The notes below the pieces were generated by a model. The model saw only the letters and a list, made by a program, of their open reading frames with translations, was not told where the DNA came from and ran no database searches. From Aquanectria penicillioides (taxonomy: Eukaryota; Ascomycota; Sordariomycetes; Hypocreales; Nectriaceae): a stretch of DNA of 64,000 bases. The DNA lies in assembly GCA_003415625.1 (NCBI GenBank), contig PYIU01000010.1, positions 1,178,001-1,242,000 of the forward strand, read 5' to 3'. The translations under genes and the position numbers were made by a program. Below are positions 1 to 11,348 of the stretch, one piece after another (position 1 is the first letter of the stretch; each line of letters begins with the position of its first letter).

Positions 1-1
1 G

Positions 2-184
2 GTGGTCTATGTTGTTGACGGGCAGGATTTCGGCGTGACCCCCAAATTTGCTAACGACGACGAGACTAGCCTCAAGATGGCTCGCCGCAGCGTGGGCGGT
101 TTTGCGGGCAAAGGATTGTCCTCGGAAGCCAAAGCCGCCGCGGCTAAGCTGAGGAAGCGAGGCGAATGTGTTCACAAGCATTGA
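2..184 (+). CDS. 3' end of an unknown protein (partial)
   Basis: An open frame enters from the left edge and stops with TGA at 182-184, giving the last 60 or so residues of a protein. The tail is rich in Ala, Lys and Arg and ends in CVHKH. No family is recognised. It could also be a chance open frame, because nothing upstream is visible. Confidence 0.35.
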   Translation: MVYVVDGQDFGVTPKFANDDETSLKMARRSVGGFAGKGLSSEAKAAAAKLRKRGECVHKH

Positions 185-1093
185 GCAATGGGCGTTGATC
201 CGTGATAGACCGAGGCTCCACCGCAGTCGGGCGATGACGCTTTCGTGACAGTAAATATCGGCCGAGATGCAAGCCACCGTGGGTAATAGATGCTGTAGAG
301 TCCTTCATAGCTTAGCTTATGCTATATCACAACTATCGTCTTGCGAGGATTTACTCTGCACCCATGTAGATGGTCTCACCAGGGCCTGTAGGATTCGCTT
401 ACACTAAGCAGGGGCGCTTGAAGCCTCTGCTTCTGGGTTAGCCGACGGCTCCAATCTCCATAAGAGGCAATCTTGGACTCCACCCTGGCCCATGCCAGAT
501 TAGGGTAATGCATGCGATCACGACCTTTGATACAGCCACAACGCGCGATGTCCTTGCAACCGATGAAATAGCTCGCGGTGGGATCCAAAGGGGGGCCCAG
601 GATCGTCTGCTGGGTTTGTTCCGGCCACCAGACCCCAGAAGATGCCAACGAAATACGGCATAGCTCGCTCTTCGTCCCACTGTATTTAGTTTCTCTCCCC
701 CAGGAAGTGAGCGCTATGCTTCACGGGTCAGGCGGGCACTACGCGTAGCCTGATAACCAAGTGGGTTTGGAAGCCCAAGATCACCCTCAAGCTTAATATT
801 CCGCTAAATGGACAGGGAAGACCTGATAAAGGGCCCAATGTAATTGAAAACAAGCAAATAATGCCCGGTTAGCCCCTAATCCACCGGTTCATCCTGACTG
901 ACCTGACTGACCTGACTGGCCTGGCCACCTGCAACATCATGATTTTTTCACGGGGGTGGTTTTGACGGGGAGAAAGTCTTGTGACCCTCTCAAAAGAAAT
1001 CCGGGCCAGGTCGTAATCGAGTTCACACTTCCATATTTCTGGTTCCCACAAATCTACAAAGTCGTTAGCCGCCATCTCCTAGAGGCAATCATC
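185..1093. other. Intergenic, no convincing gene
   Basis: Open frames on the minus strand at 376-680 show no recognisable domain. A 9-bp unit (CCTGACTGA) is repeated three times at 893-919. The right part is presumably the promoter of the rhodopsin-domain gene that follows. Confidence 0.4.
893..919. repeat. Short tandem repeat, 9 bp x 3
   Basis: Three adjoining copies of CCTGACTGA (the last ending in G) are read directly from the sequence. They lie about 175 nt before the likely start of the rhodopsin-domain gene. No function is implied. Confidence 0.8.
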
Positions 1094-2586
1094 ATGGTGG
1101 CCGCTCCATCGGGCACGGCCGTGCTGGTTGGTTTTCCCCCCACATGCTCTCCGTAATGAGGGTGCCATCGCAATGGATACTAACATGATGACAGGCCGCG
1201 ATCTACATCCTCATTGTCCTCGTGGCGATAGTCATTGCGGCCCGCGTCTACCTACGGCTTCGGATCCAAAAGTCGAGGCTCTTGCCGAGTGACATGCTAA
1301 TGATCACGGCGTGGTGCTCTGCTTTTGCTACGGCGTCTTTCGATATCGTCTTTCATCTAGCGGGAATCCTCCGGCCCGAAATTGACTATTCGCTTTCGAA
1401 TTACGATGCCAAACAAGAAAAGTTCGAATATGTTTTGAGGGTAGGGAGACATCTGGGAGCCTTGTTCGACTTCACGCTCGACGTGTCAAGTCTCTGGCCC
1501 TTTTTCGCACACAAGACGCCGTTGGGCTAATCTCATTGTGGCGTTAGATGATTTGGGCCAGCGTCATCCCCTTCTTTACGACATTTTACCTTTGTAAAGC
1601 GTCTCTCCTTTTCATGTATTTAAAACTATTCCCCTCCTTTATGAAGAAGCGGCGAATGGCATTGTGGGCTACCATCGTGTACTGCGCGATTGCATATGTG
1701 GTGTCCATCTGCCTCCAGTTATTTCTGTGCTTTCCAATCAAGAGAAACTGGTACGTAACCAAATAGACCTTGTCTCGAGCTTCTGGGATGTACCATCTGA
1801 CAGAAGTACGACAGGTCACTTACGAACCCTGAAGAGTTATGCGGTGAGGATATCATAGCAAAGATCTTTAGGATATGCTGGGCCTTGCATTTCGTGGGCA
1901 GCGTTGCTTGTAAGCAATTATCCAGTGTCCTCAAAATTCGCGTACGCGTTCATCTTGGGAATCCACCCAGCTCACCACGCATCCAACAGTATTTGGTCTG
2001 CCATTTCTGATACTCCACAAACTGCAGATGCGAACTCGTGTCAAGCTTGGCGTCTATGGAATCTTCCTCCTTGGCATCATAGACATTGCTTTCTCCCTAG
2101 CTCGATTCCTAACGGTCCAGCTCGGCTCAAGTGGCGAGTTCAAGTCTATGACACTTGTCGGTACGTAACCAATAGAATGTGGGGAAATACTCCAGTTCAA
2201 GCCCTGCTGAAGGAATACGGACGTTGACAAATATAGAACTATGGAGCGCTTTGGATGCATATATTGGCCTGCTCATAGCATGCCTGCCATCGCTTCGCCC
2301 CTACTTGAAACGGCACCCTGGAGCATCCTACGACTATAGTTACGGCAAGAGCTCAAGATCAAGACCGACTGCTTCTACCCCGAGGCGCCGTCCAGACCAG
2401 AGTGGGTTCGCAGAAATCGACGACATGCCGTATCCTGTAGGGCATGCAACTACTTCATCTCATGTGCGCAGATCCCCCGACGCGACGACGGATGAGAACT
2501 GGAACGAGGACAAAAAGAGCAGCAACCGAAGCGACATCGAGCTTGTCAATATAACAGTTCCAGTAAAAGAACAAGCTCACCTATAA
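1094..2586 (+). CDS. SAT4/PTH11-type rhodopsin-domain integral membrane protein
   Basis: Fungal plasma-membrane protein with a seven-helix rhodopsin-like (SAT4) fold; members include receptors that sense surface or host cues, but most have no known ligand. Exons: about 1094-1152, 1195-1440, 1548-1750, 1815-1909, 1990-2160 and 2237-2586; all later junctions keep frame. The family signature is clear in exon 3 (WAS-x-IPFFTTFYLCKASLL) and exon 5 (FLILHKLQMRTRVKLG), followed by a charged cytoplasmic tail of about 80 residues. Start: ATG 1094 gives the expected short outside segment before helix 1. With the obvious intron 1153-1194 exon 1 is one base out of frame with exon 2; one more C in the C6 run at 1136-1141 would fix it. 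This is either an assembly error or a real frameshift. The family call is firm; the intactness of the 5' end is not. Confidence 0.85.
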
Positions 2587-2995
2587 AATGGTAAAGCAAG
2601 CCGCGTATCATATTAATGTGAAGGGTATGGAGAACGCGATTGAACCTAATGATGTATTTACAATGTATGGTGGGGAGGGACTAGAGGAGCGTCTGAAACC
2701 GACCAGTTTGTCATTTACACACGAAAATGACCTGTAATTTTACTTCGCTGTTGTTCAATACAGTCGGAAAATGAGAGAAATAGAAGCCATCAATAACAGA
2801 ATATCGGCAGAAATATTGAATATTTAACTACGTAATTACGACAAACCACGTCGTGTCTGACGTATTTGCATCAGTGTTAACCTTGATAAAGGTGTACTTT
2901 GTGAAAGAATGAAATAAAGGCGAAATAAATACGACTGGTATACATGTAGATAGAGCCTAAAAAATCTAATACGTTAGTGGTAACCTTAGCTATAT
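2587..2995. other. Convergent intergenic stretch, AT-rich
   Basis: This lies between the stop of the rhodopsin-domain gene (+) and the stop of the rhamnosidase pseudogene (-), so it should hold two 3' UTRs and polyadenylation signals. No open frame of note is seen. Confidence 0.4.
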
Positions 2996-5624
2996 TCATG
3001 GTTCTGGGCTTGAAGGTAAACGGTACCCTTCAATAGAGAAAGTATGCTTTCCACTGTCAACCGGTTCTACCTCTCCTGATCTCGGCAATGTGACGCCTGC
3101 TAACGAATTGGGTGGGATTTCAATGTTCAAATGAAATCTATCTTTATCTACAATCCAACTGGATTTGAAATTTCCATGTCTACTAAGATACTCAATCTTT
3201 GCCTCGGTAACGCCGGGTCCAGGAATAGGCTTGATCTGGATGCCCTTATAACTCGGTGTCTATGGTGCTATACCACCCATTAACTTGTGTATTCAGTGTG
3301 CAACCTAGCCAACCGAGTAGTGATTGAAGCTAGTCGTAGAGCCCACATTGGGAGTACCATTAGGGAGCATTCTTATCCCAACACTTCCACGTGATGGTGC
3401 CATTCATTTCCACCTTATACACCCAACTGGGAACGGTGGTTTTAAGGCAAATTTCGTAAAAGGTCTGCGATGAGTTGAACTTGGAAAGTGCCAGACCTAG
3501 CAAATGTGTCCCAGCAAATCCAGTGCCAACAAGATAATCGTTTTTGGCAATAATTACTCGTAGCTGCTCTGCTGCTGCCTCCGCTTGGTCATTGCCGGCA
3601 AATAAGTCAAACTAGATGGGCACAGCAAGGCCTTTCTGAGTCTCGTTGTATACTGTTACGTCTTTGCTAACCCAAGCTTTGAGAAATTCGTCCCGGTGTC
3701 TCCGAATTGTGTTGTAGAGCGATTTCACAACCCGAATTCATTACGCGGGATCCCGTCATTTAACCATGCTGTGGCCCTCGGATACTCCTCTTTGAGCATA
3801 TCAAGATCGCCGAATGCCTGATAAGCATTCTAAGGGTTGACAACCACTTCAAAAGGACCAAAGTCTCACATCATTGGGATTTCTGGGACAACAACTGGCG
3901 GGACACCTGAAAGGAGGAATTTCAGTGATTTCGCCTGCAAGGAGAAGAAGTAATATGAAGAGAAACTGTGGCTTGAATCAGCAAGCGAAAACCGTTCTCA
4001 CCAGGGTCATTGTTTTGTTCGTCGATAACATACTTCAACCATCCTCTCCAAAATCCGCTGCTATGGTATACAAAGCTAGCAGTAGGGCCAAAGGCCAATA
4101 CATCACCGGTCCAGCCAAGCCGCTCGTCGCGTTGTGGACAGTCAGTGAGGATACCCATGAAGTTACCCTTCATGCTCCACAGCTCGTTGTCGTAAAGTTT
4201 GTTGAGAGATGGATTGGAACATTCGAAATGCCCCGTTCTCTCCATATCCGAGTGTACTACAATTGCCTCAACAGAATTTCCGTCAAGTACAGTGGTATTG
4301 GTAGGCCAGTTTGTCACTTGAACGTAACGAAACCTGTGGTCGTAAATGTCCGCTCCCAAGCAAGTGGCCGAGATCCAGACAAAGTCATTTAATCTGTCTG
4401 TTACGCGCTTCGTAGGGGGTAGTAGCAGCTTCGCCATTTTCGAAGACTTTTGAGATGACTCAGTAAAATGATGAAATATGTTAAATGTCGATATCAGACT
4501 GAGATCCTGATATACGCTATTCTTGGGCCAACGTGCCTTCTGTATGCACGAGCTTGATGGTTTGGTTTGCGTTGCCGTCACGTAATTCGTAACCATCCAA
4601 CCAAGTTTTGCACAAAATCCAAAATTGTCTTTCCGATTCAAAGATTTCTTTGTTTTGGGCTTTTTTAATGTGTTGAATTGGAGGACTATTAGGGGAGGTA
4701 GGATGTTTGAAGGGAGAATCAAGCGGTACAACCTCAACCCACTTATCTGTTGATTTTGCCACTTATCCGTATCATCCTAACTACGCTGGTCAAGCCTGGC
4801 ATCATATCATTCGCCATCATAAATTTCGGAACTAATTATTACACCGGTACTTGACCTCCAAGTGTTATTGGTCTGGTTGCAAGCTGCTTCGATCCATCGG
4901 AAAAAACGAGCAACACCATAACACCAAGCCTGTCACCAAATACATTCCAATCCCCTCTAGTATAACTCATCAGTCGACCAGCGTACCAGCCTTCTACGAC
5001 CATACTTCCCATAGCATTCTTGCCATGATTGACGAGATCCGTAACATCGTCGTATGTGTCGCATACAAGTCGATTGTGATATGATTGCCAGCCGGGGGCG
5101 AAGACGGCATCTCCGGCTCATTTCCCATTAATTATGGCTTCATATAGACCATATGAAGTAATGTAAAACCTTGCTGATGTGAACAGAGCTGCTGATTCGA
5201 TAATGACATCATCTCGAAACGGTGGTGGCCGTCGAGGCAAACTCGTATCATTGCCACTATCAGAAACGATCATTCGCGCATCAAGCCAGTCTGCGATTGA
5301 AAGGAGGTCAGTCTTGACACTAAAAACACCTAACCAGTTCGTATCTAGGTGGTCACTTTGACCAGAGGAAGGTACTCGAACTGTGGCCTTCTCAGCCGAA
5401 GCGAGCTCTCCTGTAGGCCAAGAAACGAGAAGTGAATTGGACGAGTTAACATGAAATAATTCGGGAGCTGAGTGTGGCGGAGATATTTCTAAGTTGTATC
5501 CGCTCTGAGTCCAGTTTATAGCGTGGCCTTCAAATCGCCATGATATACGCGGTCTTGTCTCAGCTATCCCTAGAGCAACGGGATGATGGTGTTCAAATGA
5601 TATGTTGGCAATCGAGACGGCCAT
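2996..5624 (-). pseudogene. Alpha-L-rhamnosidase (GH78) pseudogene
   Basis: GH78 enzymes remove terminal L-rhamnose from pectic rhamnogalacturonan and plant glycosides. The N-terminal domain (5118-5624) opens with an FEHHHPVALGIAETRPRISW-like stretch. The middle part carries the hallmark TDCPQRDERLGWTGD motif around 4120-4165. The C-terminal beta-sandwich end is readable at 2996-3240 (KPIPG ... LPRSG). The gene is broken: in-frame TGA at 5118-5120 after YEAIINGK, with homology continuing in the same frame (GDAVFAPGWQSY); TAG at 3612-3614 where a Q is expected (VPI-x-FDLF); and frame changes near 4500-4740 and near 3370. It lies in the same orientation as the broken transporter and GH43 gene upstream, suggesting a former hemicellulose/pectin locus. 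A product is very unlikely. Confidence 0.88.
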
Positions 5625-6655
5625 TTTAAATGTACGCTATAGGACTGTGCTAGTGTGGGGAAGGAATGCTATGAGATCCCCGTGGGGAGCTTATATCATC
5701 CTAATCCCGGACTATGAACGTGCCGAGTAGCGGAGGTTGACGGATACACTCGGCTCAGATTTTTCATGATACTTCAGCTTTACCCTAGTCATCTGAATGG
5801 TTCGGTCTCTCAATCACCTGAACCTCTACCAACGCATGATTGGCGGGTCGTGTCATGTCCCACTCAACCCTTTGACGCATCAGGCTTCCAATACGAGGGC
5901 TCTATCCAATAACATGGTACGCATATAGGCCAGAAGCCGAATTTACTAGCCTCTTTGGTCTATTTGTATCTCATGTTTTTACTAGTGCGGCTGAAAGAAC
6001 CAAGTGGGTGTTTCTGGACCAGAATCAGGACAATGCTCCGCCTCTCCTCGGGGAGATATTTCAATGTTGGTGGCACTGATATGGGAATGACCGCATAGAA
6101 ACCCCACTGGTCAAGCAATTTAACGGGAGCCAATGCAACAGCGGAATGGACACAAAGGACACCCGCGGCAACCGATCGCCATAGACTAATGTGCACTTCT
6201 TCTACGAGGTTCCAAGGCTACGGATGATTTAATACGATGCGAATCAATCAACTTATAACAATTACGTACCAGCAATATGAATGAGAACAAAAGTTTCAGC
6301 AAACTACAATTGGTGCTCTAGACCATACCATTGCGGCACCATCGCACTATCGAGAAAACAAACTGCTAGCACGGAGTAAAATAGCGTTATACAATATAGT
6401 ACATAACCTTAAGCTCGGCTCAAAAGGTACTCGAATGTTTCTATAGATGGAGATGGTTCTAAATAAGTGAAAGATGTGTTATTGACATAGCCTATAGGCC
6501 ACCAACTCTCACTAAAGCAGTCATGAGATTGAATAATCTCACTACATTCAGTACGGCAGTACTATTAGTCACTATTCAATATTCTGGTGAGTTCAACAAA
6601 TCCTGCCACCACTCTTCAATTCTCTTCAAGTCTTGTATCATGTTTGCATCCGCAA
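5625..6655. other. Intergenic region between two pseudogenes
   Basis: This holds the former promoter of the GH78 gene (right of 5624) and the 3' region of the transporter relic. A minus-strand open frame at 5960-6196 has no recognisable domain. Nothing else is supported. Confidence 0.4.
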
Positions 6656-7995
6656 CTACTTAGTCAAACTTTTCTTCCCCATCGAACAAGGTCGCAATTT
6701 CTCCAAAGTCAATCCGTGAGTTTCAACAAAGGTGAAATATATGATCACCACAACCAAGGCATCGAAAGCGCATTGGATGAGGTAATATCGCCAAGAGATG
6801 TTCTCAAGTGCAGTAGGGTTGATATAGCTAACGACAAAAGACGAAGCATTCATAACGAAAACGGTATAGGAGAGGAAAATCCCACGTTGCTTCGAGGTCG
6901 CCAGCTCGAACGGGTGTGTAATGATGAGTGGGATCCAGCAGAAACTCGAAAAAGTGCCGAAGAAAAAGATCATGACGACAACAGCTATTCCAAATGCATC
7001 TGTGCCTGTCTCAAGGTACCTCACAGCCATGGCTGCCCAGAGTATGAAAGCCACAAGCATGCCGATGGTACAAATCAGAAATATCTTGCGACGACCTGTC
7101 CTGGCAATTACGAAAGCCGCCGGCACAGCCACGATCCAGGATCAAGTGCTCGAGATGGCATTTATCAGAGCTTTCTCGGTCAAGGAAGAGAGCCCAACTT
7201 GGTCAAGGATAACAGGGAGATAGGTGGATATAAGATTGCTCCCGAGACACTAGGAACCAACTGCCGTCCAAAAGCTAATCCAGAGGCGCTTTTGGTTTCC
7301 ACGGTAATTAACAATTCTCTTAATAGCTAAGAAATTGAACTTGATCTAAGATTCGTCTGCTTCAACGCCAGCGAGAATTTCTCGAAGTTCGGCTTTAACA
7401 AGGTTCGCCTCGATCCCATTGCCATGCCACTTGATCAAGATTTGGCGAGCTACCTCGTACCGTCCTTTGGTGATGTGCCATCGAGGACTTTCAGGGCAGA
7501 ACCAGATCAAAATGGCATGGTACGCAGGGAGGATGATTTGAAGGAGACAGGGGATCTTCCATGACCAGTTCGAACCGATCCAGAATGTAACAAAGGTTGT
7601 CCAAGCTCCGATCACCAGGACCACCAAGATGCTAGTGTTGTAGAAGGAAGTCAACGAGACTCGATCCTTGGGATGGGCCCACTTTGTTGCAAGGACAGGT
7701 CCAGCAACTTGTTAAAGGACCACACCGAAGCCAATAACAAGCTTTGCTCCGATGAACATGTGAAAGTTTGTGGAAAAGGGTTCCATGATCAACGTCCCAA
7801 TGACAGTAATAGCTCTTGCAAAAACAACGGGTCTTATTCCAAAGTAATCAACCAGGGGGCCACCGACGAAGGTTTCTACAATGCCACCGACAGACATGCA
7901 AGCCCCATAAAAGCCCAGTGAAGATCCCTTGGGGTGGCCAAAGTAGTCCATGAAGATGGATACGGACTGAAGTCCACCCGTTCCAAGAGAACTGT
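6656..7995 (-). pseudogene. MFS sugar transporter pseudogene, N-terminus missing
   Basis: Sugar-porter family of the major facilitator superfamily (lactose-permease/hexose-like). From GGLQSVSIFMDYFGHPKG (about 7990) to the stop at 6656 the homology can be read in a single frame. It includes CPESPRWHITKGR (the loop motif after TM6), ARTGRRKIF and FVETHGLTLEKL. Four stop codons interrupt that frame: TAA 7712-7714, TAG 7346-7348, TAG 7250-7252 and TGA 7142-7144. The first 50-60 residues (the N-terminal tail and most of TM1) are absent, replaced directly by the 3' part of a GH43 gene. There are no frameshifts, so decay here was by substitution. Large open frames on the opposite strand are antisense shadows. 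Confidence 0.87.
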
Positions 7996-7999
7996 GGGC

Positions 8000-8980
8000 T
8001 TATTCCTACCGGTTGAATATGGGGCCAACCATGTTTTAGCCATTCTACCAACGACAGAAATGTCTCTCGGCCCATCACGTAACGGCCATCATCCCTCCTA
8101 ACCCCGAGGCACACCATGAACCAATCGCCATCGCTATTTTGGAACAGGTCCCCGTGACCCGTATGTCGGACTCGTCGATCAGTACCACTAATTGGCAACA
8201 CAAGATTCTCTTCAAAGGCCTCATACGGCCCCCAGATGCTTCGAGACCGAGCAATCGTGAGGTGGTGATCGCAGAGGTACCCCCTTCAGATATCATCAAG
8301 TAGTACCAATCGTTTCTTTTGTAGATGTGAGGGCCCTCGGGAATAGTTTGACTGAAGCCTGTCCATATTGTCTCCTTTTCTCCTATATAGCCCCCTGTTT
8401 CAAGATCAATCTGAAAGCAATGAATTAAGTGTACGGGGCTCCAGCAAGACCCAGCAATGTGACAACGGCCCTCATCTTCAAAGAAGATATCCGGGTCAAT
8501 GCTATTGAATTCAAATGTTATGGGGTTGGACCAATTATTACTCCAAATATCGTTCGTGGAGATGATGAAGTTTTCGAATTCGATGGACTCGGGGTCCATC
8601 GTGTGGATCGTGTTGGTGCAAGCAATATAGGTAATCCCGTTCCTGTGTCGAATTTTTGGAGCATAAAGCCCACCACTTGCCAGTTCCCGTCCCTCGGGTC
8701 CATCTGACATCAAAAATGTCCCAGAATCAGCAAGACTAAGCTGAGTAGGTCGATTGATCGCATTCCCTGCTCGAAGTGAGATTAGCCAGCTTTCAACTCA
8801 CAGGTGCAATGTGCCAGTACCTGTCTGCTGCCATGAAATCAAGTCTTTCGATGCGTAAATCGGCAATCCGGGAAAGAGGTGGAACGAGGATGTGACTAAA
8901 AAATGGGTATCTTCAAAATGGGTTATAGAAGGATCAGGTGCAAACCCGGGAATGATCGGATTGATGGTTGAGAGCTCCAT
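8000..8980 (-). pseudogene. GH43 beta-xylosidase/arabinofuranosidase, 3'-truncated and frameshifted
   Basis: GH43 enzymes split xylo-oligosaccharides or arabinose side chains. Start ATG at 8980; exon 1 8980-8821 holds NPIIPGFAPDPSI with the catalytic-base Asp. A clean intron (8820-8767) leads to GNAINRPTQLSL. Downstream come the pKa-modulating Asp (DPDIFFEDEG) and the acid Glu (EGPHIYKRNDWYYL), so the catalytic domain was once complete. A single-base frame change near 8270-8285 separates SEGGTS from the following TIARSRSIWGPYE, and the new frame runs through FEENLVLPISGTD and RHTGHGDLFQ to ETFLSLVEW. Homology ends near 8010, where the C-terminal beta-sandwich module should begin; the sequence there becomes sugar-transporter coding. 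No signal peptide is seen, so the ancestral enzyme may have been intracellular. Confidence 0.87.
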
Positions 8981-10425
8981 ATCTGCGGTTAAATTGATTC
9001 CACTTTGCGATTATAAATTGATACAGATGATCATAGAATCTGTAGCGTTCATTTTCTGTCTGGCCCACGTTGTTAATGGAATGCCTGGTTCCTGACAGCT
9101 TAAGCCGAGTGACTCAAATGAACGGGCCATTTTGTCGGTACTTTAAGTCCCTCACTCCAGCACAGTCTTCGAACCCCACGATGATCGAATGGCCATTACA
9201 TGGATTCCATGTTAAACTGCTTGGGGAAATTCAATTAACCGGGGTATCAGTATTGGTCAGCACACACGAAAAATGCCTGTTTCGGGAAGCATTTGAGCTT
9301 TACATGAGATTTTGCAAGCTCTACAATCACTAGTGTCGGGCATCGGAAAAGATCACCCCGAGCTGTGAATTGGGTGCCACCGTACACAATCCTCGATTTG
9401 AAGGGGGAGTTGTGAAAATAAACAAGTTTTTTTGGCAAAGTGCTGCATGATCATGACAGCCACAGCTCTCCGGGCTCTTTTTTTGGGCATAGTAGTTGAA
9501 TTCTCCATCAATGGCTGTGTCTGCTGCAGCTGTAAATTTAGTAACTCTGCTGACTCATTGCTCTCGGCCAGCCATATATTTGATGTAGCCGCGCTTATTT
9601 CTCAATTAGTGTCCCTTGACGGGAATATATCATCATTCAAGTTCTTGCAGAGTGGCACTTGGGCTTGATACTGTGTATCTCAGATGACCAGCAACTATAG
9701 AATCCAATATTGTCAGGTTCTAATACCATTGGAAGTGAAACCTTCGGCCCGGTGCCATGGCTAGTATGTTTTCCAGGTAATGGATTCCAATGAGTACAAC
9801 CCCAGATTTGGTTACTATACAGGACAGCAAATATTCCGAAAGCTAAAAATCAGTGATACGTTGTTTCAGTCAGCGGCTAAATTGGCATTTAGCCGAGATG
9901 GGGATCCCGTCACCATTGCGAGTCCGAAACCCCGGGAGCATTCAAGATAGGGAACAAGGAAATGCTCCAAGTACTTGATGTTCTGGACGAGTTAGATTCT
10001 AAACGTACCTATTTCTTTGCCTAATATCCCAACGTTAAGGGGATATTCATGGCGAAGCCCATATTGGTAATTGGAAGAATTGCTGTGTGCACCTTAGCTA
10101 CCTCTTCCAATCAAAGTTCCAGGCTCTAGAAGATGCAATGCATTCTACTTTTAATCCCGTCATCTTGCCTATCTATTCATGGCAAGAGTTAATAATCACC
10201 ATTGATAGAAATACTACTAAGATTTATAAATTAGGTCCCTGGGACCCTCTTTTGAGTGTTCATATGGGTATTTATAAACAATTGTCAAACTTCAGCATAG
10301 GTGGCATTACATATTTCATGAACATGCATGCGCGCAAACGGGCTGGCTTGATATTCTAGAACATCAACTGTATCAGATATGAATAAGTGGTGTGTTTTTA
10401 ATCCGGGCCACGATGTCATCATCGA
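8981..10425. other. Long intergenic stretch, no gene recognised
   Basis: This is upstream of the GH43 relic and downstream of the HD-domain gene. Open frames such as 9432-9668 and 10087-10359 (+) have no domain, no homology that I recognise and no supporting introns. Base composition is AT-leaning. Confidence 0.4.
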
Positions 10426-11238
10426 TTATTGAATACCGAGTTCCTTCTCAAGTCTCTCAAGAGAATTCCACGTACCTTCGATGAGGTTCAGGAACTTGGA
10501 CTTCTCCATACCCTCCACAAACTCATCCTTGCGGAATCCCTTCCCGTCAAGACCATACTTGACCCCAAAATCTCCAACAAAATTATCATACGTAGTACTT
10601 GGCTTGGCGTTGCAAAGCCCACACATTGTCTTCTTGATACCCTCATAGTTGAATCCGATGCGCGGAAATAGGGTCAGGATGACTCGATACTCCTCTTTTG
10701 AGATAATATTGGGCCCATTTCCAATGTCAAGGCCTGGACCTAGGAAATCTGCTACAATGCCCAAGCTCGTGAGAGCGACCTCGGGTGCGGCATGTTGTGC
10801 AATCGATGGTGTCGTATGCAGAGCAATTGAATACCAAACCCGTTGCAGTCTTGCTTGATCCCATGATTCAACGCTGGAGTTCTCTTTGGAATCAGATCCA
10901 ACTTGACCCCGAAGGAATTCTCGGGCGACGTTTGCTCCGTCAACTTCGAAGCGCTTGTCATTGGAAACAAACTCTTTGGTCGTGGCCCATCCCAAGTCGT
11001 GGAGGATGCAGCTAATGAATACCAGGCTCAAGTCTACATTGGCAAATGGTGGCAGCTTTTTCGCAATGATTAAAGACCAATACGCAGAGCGAGCCACATG
11101 ATGGTATGTCATTGTGTCGCAATGCTCTTTGACGAAGCTGAGGGCCTTGGTTGCGAGAGGGGCCGAAGGGATCGTGATGCCCAAAGCTGGGATGTCAGGC
11201 AAAGGGTTTTCTTTAATTTGAGTGTCCATTATTGTCAA
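10426..11238 (-). CDS. HD-domain protein, cyanamide hydratase-like
   Basis: Single-exon gene of 270 residues, intact from ATG 11238 (a second in-frame Met lies 3 codons on) to stop 10426. The metal-binding HD motif is seen as CILHDLGW (His80-Asp81) with an upstream His pair at 46-47 (TYHHVARSAYW). A further conserved SIALHTTPSIAQHA helix follows. The layout matches the fungal/yeast cyanamide hydratase (Ddi2-like) group, which hydrates cyanamide to urea; many fungal members are uncharacterised HD hydrolases with unknown substrates. The enzyme should be cytosolic. It is flanked on both sides by long gene-poor sequence and broken genes, so its intact state suggests it is still selected. Activity on cyanamide itself is an inference. 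Confidence 0.85.
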   Translation of the reverse strand: MTIMDTQIKENPLPDIPALGITIPSAPLATKALSFVKEHCDTMTYHHVARSAYWSLIIAKKLPPFANVDLSLVFISCILHDLGWATTKEFVSNDKRFEVDGANVAREFLRGQVGSDSKENSSVESWDQARLQRVWYSIALHTTPSIAQHAAPEVALTSLGIVADFLGPGLDIGNGPNIISKEEYRVILTLFPRIGFNYEGIKKTMCGLCNAKPSTTYDNFVGDFGVKYGLDGKGFRKDEFVEGMEKSKFLNLIEGTWNSLERLEKELGIQ

Positions 11239-11340
11239 TTACGATGATCTTGGATTGAATGAGAATGGCTGTAAAGAGTAGAAATGCCCAGGAGTTTGGC
11301 GCTGAGTTTGGGTCTTGTTTGTCATATTGAGCTTATGGGA

Positions 11341-11348
11341 TATTTATA
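11341..11348 (-). promoter_or_regulatory. TATA-like box for the HD-domain gene
   Basis: Read on the minus strand this is TATAAATA, about 105 nt upstream of the ATG at 11238. Position and sequence fit a core promoter element; no experiment supports it. Confidence 0.35.

Noticed and set aside
3874..4392. 172-codon open frame on the plus strand
   Set aside because: Exact antisense of the GH78 catalytic region; no domain of its own.
6587..7330. 247-codon open frame on the plus strand, the longest in its neighbourhood
   Set aside because: Antisense shadow of the sugar transporter, whose homology on the minus strand is unmistakable.
8429..8707. Plus-strand open frame of 92 codons
   Set aside because: Lies antisense to the GH43 catalytic domain.
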